Notes under the pieces: generated by a model | What the model saw: the letters and a program-made list of their open reading frames with translations, nothing else | The model's database searches: none | What the model was told of the DNA's origin: nothing | Assembly: GCA_028289805.1 (NCBI GenBank) | Contig: JANQNI010000175.1 | Location: 1 to 7,125 of the forward strand | Length of the DNA stretch: 7,125 bases | Direction of reading: 5' to 3' | DNA from: Thermoplasmatota archaeon | GTDB lineage: Archaea > Thermoplasmatota > E2 > JACPAO01 > JAHFTW01 | Translations under genes and position numbers: made by a program | Part shown: in pieces, positions 5,527 through 7,125 of the stretch | Layout of the letters: every line of letters starts with the position of its first letter | How positions within the stretch are numbered: the stretch's first letter is position 1

Positions 5527-5569
5527 CGACGCCCGGTGCGGGTGGGCCTCCCCCTCGCACCGGGCGTCG
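5527..5569. terminator. Perfect 14-bp inverted repeat, likely 3'-end hairpin
   Basis: Arms CGACGCCCGGTGCG (5527-5540) and CGCACCGGGCGTCG (5556-5569) are exact complements around a 15-base loop. The structure begins ten bases after the secreted protein stop at 5516 and is followed on the plus strand by a pyrimidine tract (TCTCTTCCTCCTCT, 5582-5595). It would cap the plus-strand transcript and could also stop readthrough from the dehydrogenase on the opposite strand. Archaeal termination mostly relies on T-rich tracts and not hairpins, so the role is inferred; a dispersed repeat is the alternative. Confidence 0.5.
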
Positions 5570-5593
5570 CGAAGCCTTGGGTCTCTTCCTCCT

Positions 5594-5632
5594 CTGCGCG
5601 CGCGGCAGACCCCGGGTCTTGGCAAGGACCAT
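5594..5632 (-). pseudogene. Degenerate copy of the acyl-CoA dehydrogenase 3' end
   Basis: On the minus strand this stretch encodes MVLAKTRGLPRAQ, matching the dehydrogenase end MVIAKTLGLPRA-stop (5685-5723) at 32 of 39 bases. Of the five changed sense codons three are synonymous, one is Ile/Leu and one Leu/Arg; the stop TAG has become CAG. The two copies are 91 bases apart and out of phase, and similarity stops sharply on both sides. It is a partial duplication or the relic of a second dehydrogenase gene, and not an expressed gene. Confidence 0.6.
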
Positions 5633-5635
5633 TGT

Positions 5636-5692
5636 GCCGTGCAAGCACGGCCCGAAGGTCCGCTCGCTACGCTCGCTGGTCGGGCTACGCCC
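5636..5692. repeat. Palindromes and short direct repeats beside the dehydrogenase stop
   Basis: Bases 5636-5651 form a perfect palindrome with 7-base arms (GCCGTGC, AA, GCACGGC). Next, CGCTCGCTA and CGCTCGCTG are near-identical 9-base units in tandem (5661-5678). A GGGC-TAC-GCCC inverted repeat (5682-5692) covers the dehydrogenase stop codon itself. There is no open frame of note here. The density of symmetric elements resembles dispersed intergenic repeats; whether copies exist elsewhere cannot be seen. Confidence 0.5.
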
Positions 5693-6842
5693 GCGGCAAG
5701 CCCAAGGTCTTGGCAATGACCATCCGCTGCACCTCGCTGCTGCCCTCGCCGATCTCGCACAGCTTCACGTCGCGGAACATGCGCTCGACGGGGTAGTCCT
5801 TGGTGTAGCCGTTGCCGCCGTGGATCTGGATGGCCTGGGTGGTGGCCCACATGCCGACCTCGCTGGCGTACAGCTTGCCCATGCTGGCCTCCTGGGTGAA
5901 CGGCTTGCCGGCGTCCTTGAGCACCGCGGCGCGCTGGAGCAGGAGCCGGGCGGCGTCGATCTGCGTCGCCATGTCGGCGAGCTTCCACTGGATGGCCTGG
6001 TTGGCCGCGATGGGCTGCCCGAACTGCTTGCGCTCCTTGGCGTACTCAACGCTGGCGTCGTAGGCGCCCTGGGCGAGACCGAGGGCGAGGCTGCCGATGG
6101 CGATGCGGCCGGCGTCGAGGGTCTTCATGGTGCCGACGAAGCCCTTGCCGATGCCGGCCTCTCCGCCGATGACGCGGTCGTCGGGGAGCCACAGGTCCTC
6201 GAAGTAGAGCTGGCTCGTGATGCTGCCGCGCATCCCCAGCTTGTCCTCCTTGTTGCCGAGGCCGAGGCCCTTCTCGCCCCGCTCGCCGATGAAGGCCGTG
6301 ATGCCGTGGGCCCCCTTCTCGGGGTCCGTCTTGGCCATGATGGTGAAGGTGTCGGCGATGTGGCCGTTGGTGATGAACTGCTTCTGGCCGTTGAGCGTCC
6401 ACCCGTCGCCGTCGCGCACGGCCGTCGTCTGGAGGCCGGCGGCGTCGCTGCCCGCGCCGGGCTCCGTCAGGGCCCACGCGCCGATGGCCTCGCCGCGCGC
6501 CATGGGCGGCACGTACTTGGCCACCTGCTCCGGCGTGCCCTGGCCGTAGATGTGGCTGATGCCGAGGCCGTTGTGGGCGGCCAGCGAGAGGCTCAGGCTG
6601 CCGCTGACGCGGGCGACCTCCTCGATGGCGATGTTGTAGGAGACGGTGTCGACGCCGGCGCCGCCGTGCTCCTCCGCCACCGTCATGCCCATCATGCCGA
6701 GGGCGGCCATCTTCGGGACCAGTTCCTCCGGCCACCAGTCCTCCTCGTCCATGCGGGCGGCGATGGGGGCGACCTCGGTCTCGGCGAACTCGCGCATCGT
6801 CTGGCGGATGAGCTCCTGCTCCGGCGTCGGTTGGAAGTCCAT
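5685..6842 (-). CDS. Acyl-CoA dehydrogenase (FAD-dependent)
   Basis: A complete 385-residue enzyme of the usual family length. It oxidises acyl-CoA to trans-2-enoyl-CoA, passing electrons to electron-transfer flavoprotein, in fatty acid or branched-chain amino acid breakdown. The N-terminal helical domain starts PTPEQELIRQTMREFAE (5-21). The FAD-binding middle domain shows ALTEPGAGSD (124-133) and NGQKQFITNG (151-160). The C-terminal helical domain shows DAGRIAIG (243-250), ERKQFGQPI (270-278), the HGGNGYTKDYPVERMFRD block (341-358) and the catalytic base in EIGEGSSEVQR, Glu366. All key elements are intact. The overall pattern is nearest the short/branched-chain and butyryl-CoA type, but chain-length preference cannot be read reliably. 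ATG 6842 is supported by a leaderless promoter 27 bases upstream. It stands alone: no ETF, thiolase or hydratase gene is next to it, and its last codons are duplicated in the downstream spacer. Confidence 0.96.
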   Translation of the reverse strand: MDFQPTPEQELIRQTMREFAETEVAPIAARMDEEDWWPEELVPKMAALGMMGMTVAEEHGGAGVDTVSYNIAIEEVARVSGSLSLSLAAHNGLGISHIYGQGTPEQVAKYVPPMARGEAIGAWALTEPGAGSDAAGLQTTAVRDGDGWTLNGQKQFITNGHIADTFTIMAKTDPEKGAHGITAFIGERGEKGLGLGNKEDKLGMRGSITSQLYFEDLWLPDDRVIGGEAGIGKGFVGTMKTLDAGRIAIGSLALGLAQGAYDASVEYAKERKQFGQPIAANQAIQWKLADMATQIDAARLLLQRAAVLKDAGKPFTQEASMGKLYASEVGMWATTQAIQIHGGNGYTKDYPVERMFRDVKLCEIGEGSSEVQRMVIAKTLGLPRA

Positions 6843-6865
6843 GAGGGCGCCAGAATGGGCGCGGG

Positions 6866-6872
6866 TGATAAG
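6866..6872 (-). promoter_or_regulatory. Leaderless TATA promoter of the acyl-CoA dehydrogenase gene
   Basis: The minus strand reads CTTATCA, centred about 27 bases before ATG 6842, with no Shine-Dalgarno in between. The sequence is a weak TATA match, but it is the only AT-rich element close by and the spacing is right for a transcript beginning at the start codon. Confidence 0.5.
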
Positions 6873-6941
6873 GGGAGCGGAGAAGGTTCTGGGTCGTGTC
6901 CGACCGCGTGCCCATCCTCGCGCGTGGCGTCGGGTTCCCCC

Positions 6942-6953
6942 AAGAAGGAAAGG
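6942..6953 (-). terminator. Pyrimidine tract after the 44-codon gene
   Basis: On the minus strand this reads CCTTTCCTTCTT, about 30 bases past the stop at 6984, in a region otherwise poor in T. Archaeal RNA polymerase terminates at T-rich tracts, so this may end the small membrane protein transcript. The tract is short and broken by C residues. Confidence 0.3.
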
Positions 6954-6983
6954 ACGTCCGTTGGGACTCGGGGCGGGGTCGTC

Positions 6984-7118
6984 CTAGAACGTCCGCAACG
7001 TCTCCGCCAGCGGTTGCTTGCCGTGGCTGCGAAACGCGATCCACAACGCCACGAGCACGGACCCCAGCGTCACCAGCAACGCCATGCCCACGGCTTCGCC
7101 CGTGGCGTGGAAGTCCAT
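6984..7118 (-). CDS. Small single-span membrane protein (44 aa), or 3' end of a longer gene
   Basis: From ATG 7118 the minus strand encodes 44 residues starting MDFHATGEAVG, then a hydrophobic span (about 11-29, LLVTLGSVLVALWIAF in its core), then a basic and polar tail SHGKQPLAETLRTF to TAG. Charge placement suggests the N-terminus outside and the basic RSHGK side in the cytoplasm. The frame remains open for the seven bases left before the window edge, so the true start could lie beyond. If complete, it resembles tiny accessory subunits of membrane complexes, but no family is recognised and this is inference. Codons end mostly in G or C, like the surrounding genes. Confidence 0.55.
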   Translation of the reverse strand: MDFHATGEAVGMALLVTLGSVLVALWIAFRSHGKQPLAETLRTF

Positions 7119-7125
7119 GGGCAGG

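Noticed and set aside
4626..5648. 340-codon minus-strand frame opposite the two secreted protein genes
   Set aside because: Gly/Val/Ala/Arg/Asp-rich shadow translation; the opposite frames have signal peptides and ordered cysteines.
6046..7044. 332-codon minus-strand frame overlapping the dehydrogenase
   Set aside because: Shifted frame of the dehydrogenase, rich in Arg/Pro/His, with no independent motifs.
1..7125. tRNA, rRNA, CRISPR array, insertion sequence or phage genes
   Set aside because: Looked for on both strands; no cloverleaf, regularly spaced repeat, transposase motif or terminal inverted repeat pair was seen.

Overview
The window is very GC-rich and looks archaeal. Two genes (the small protein at 4269-4490 and the acyl-CoA dehydrogenase at 5685-6842) have a TATA-like box 24-27 bases upstream of their ATG, which is the geometry of archaeal leaderless transcripts. 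Three Lrp/AsnC-type regulators lie together, and the first gene belongs to the Tes/MJ0619 radical SAM family, which is known mainly from archaea. The proteins are not strongly acidic, which argues against a haloarchaeon. A GC-rich member of the Thermoplasmatota is my best guess, but this is inference from style, not from a marker gene.

Layout. (1) Bases 2-2415, plus strand: a tight set of three genes, namely the C-terminal two-thirds or so of a Tes/MJ0619-type radical SAM enzyme, a class I SAM-dependent methyltransferase joined to it by a one-base TGATG overlap, and a DUF547 protein 48 bases later. Two SAM enzymes in coupled translation suggest one modification pathway whose substrate cannot be read here. 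(2) Bases 2479-4053, minus strand: three consecutive Lrp/AsnC regulators, converging on the first operon across a 63-base gap with a G-quadruplex-like tract. They appear to share one promoter near 4208-4215. The first seems to start at TTG, the second has no ATG/GTG/TTG able to give a complete helix-turn-helix (best fit: ATC after a clear Shine-Dalgarno), and the third is coupled by TGATG. (3) Bases 4269-4490, minus: a 73-residue protein with its own leaderless promoter. (4) Bases 4614-5516, plus: two secreted small proteins with signal peptides and four to six cysteines, unrelated to each other. (5) Bases 5517-5684: a spacer with a perfect 14-bp inverted repeat, a second perfect palindrome, short direct repeats and a degenerate copy of the last 13 codons of the neighbouring dehydrogenase gene. 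(6) Bases 5685-6842, minus: a complete acyl-CoA dehydrogenase. (7) Bases 6984-7118, minus: a 44-codon single-membrane-span protein, or the end of a longer gene entering from the right edge.

The genes look chromosomal. I see no insertion sequence, phage gene, CRISPR array, tRNA or rRNA. The most unusual signals are the regulator triplet with its odd starts and leader, the radical SAM-methyltransferase-DUF547 set, and the duplicated dehydrogenase tail in the palindrome-rich spacer.
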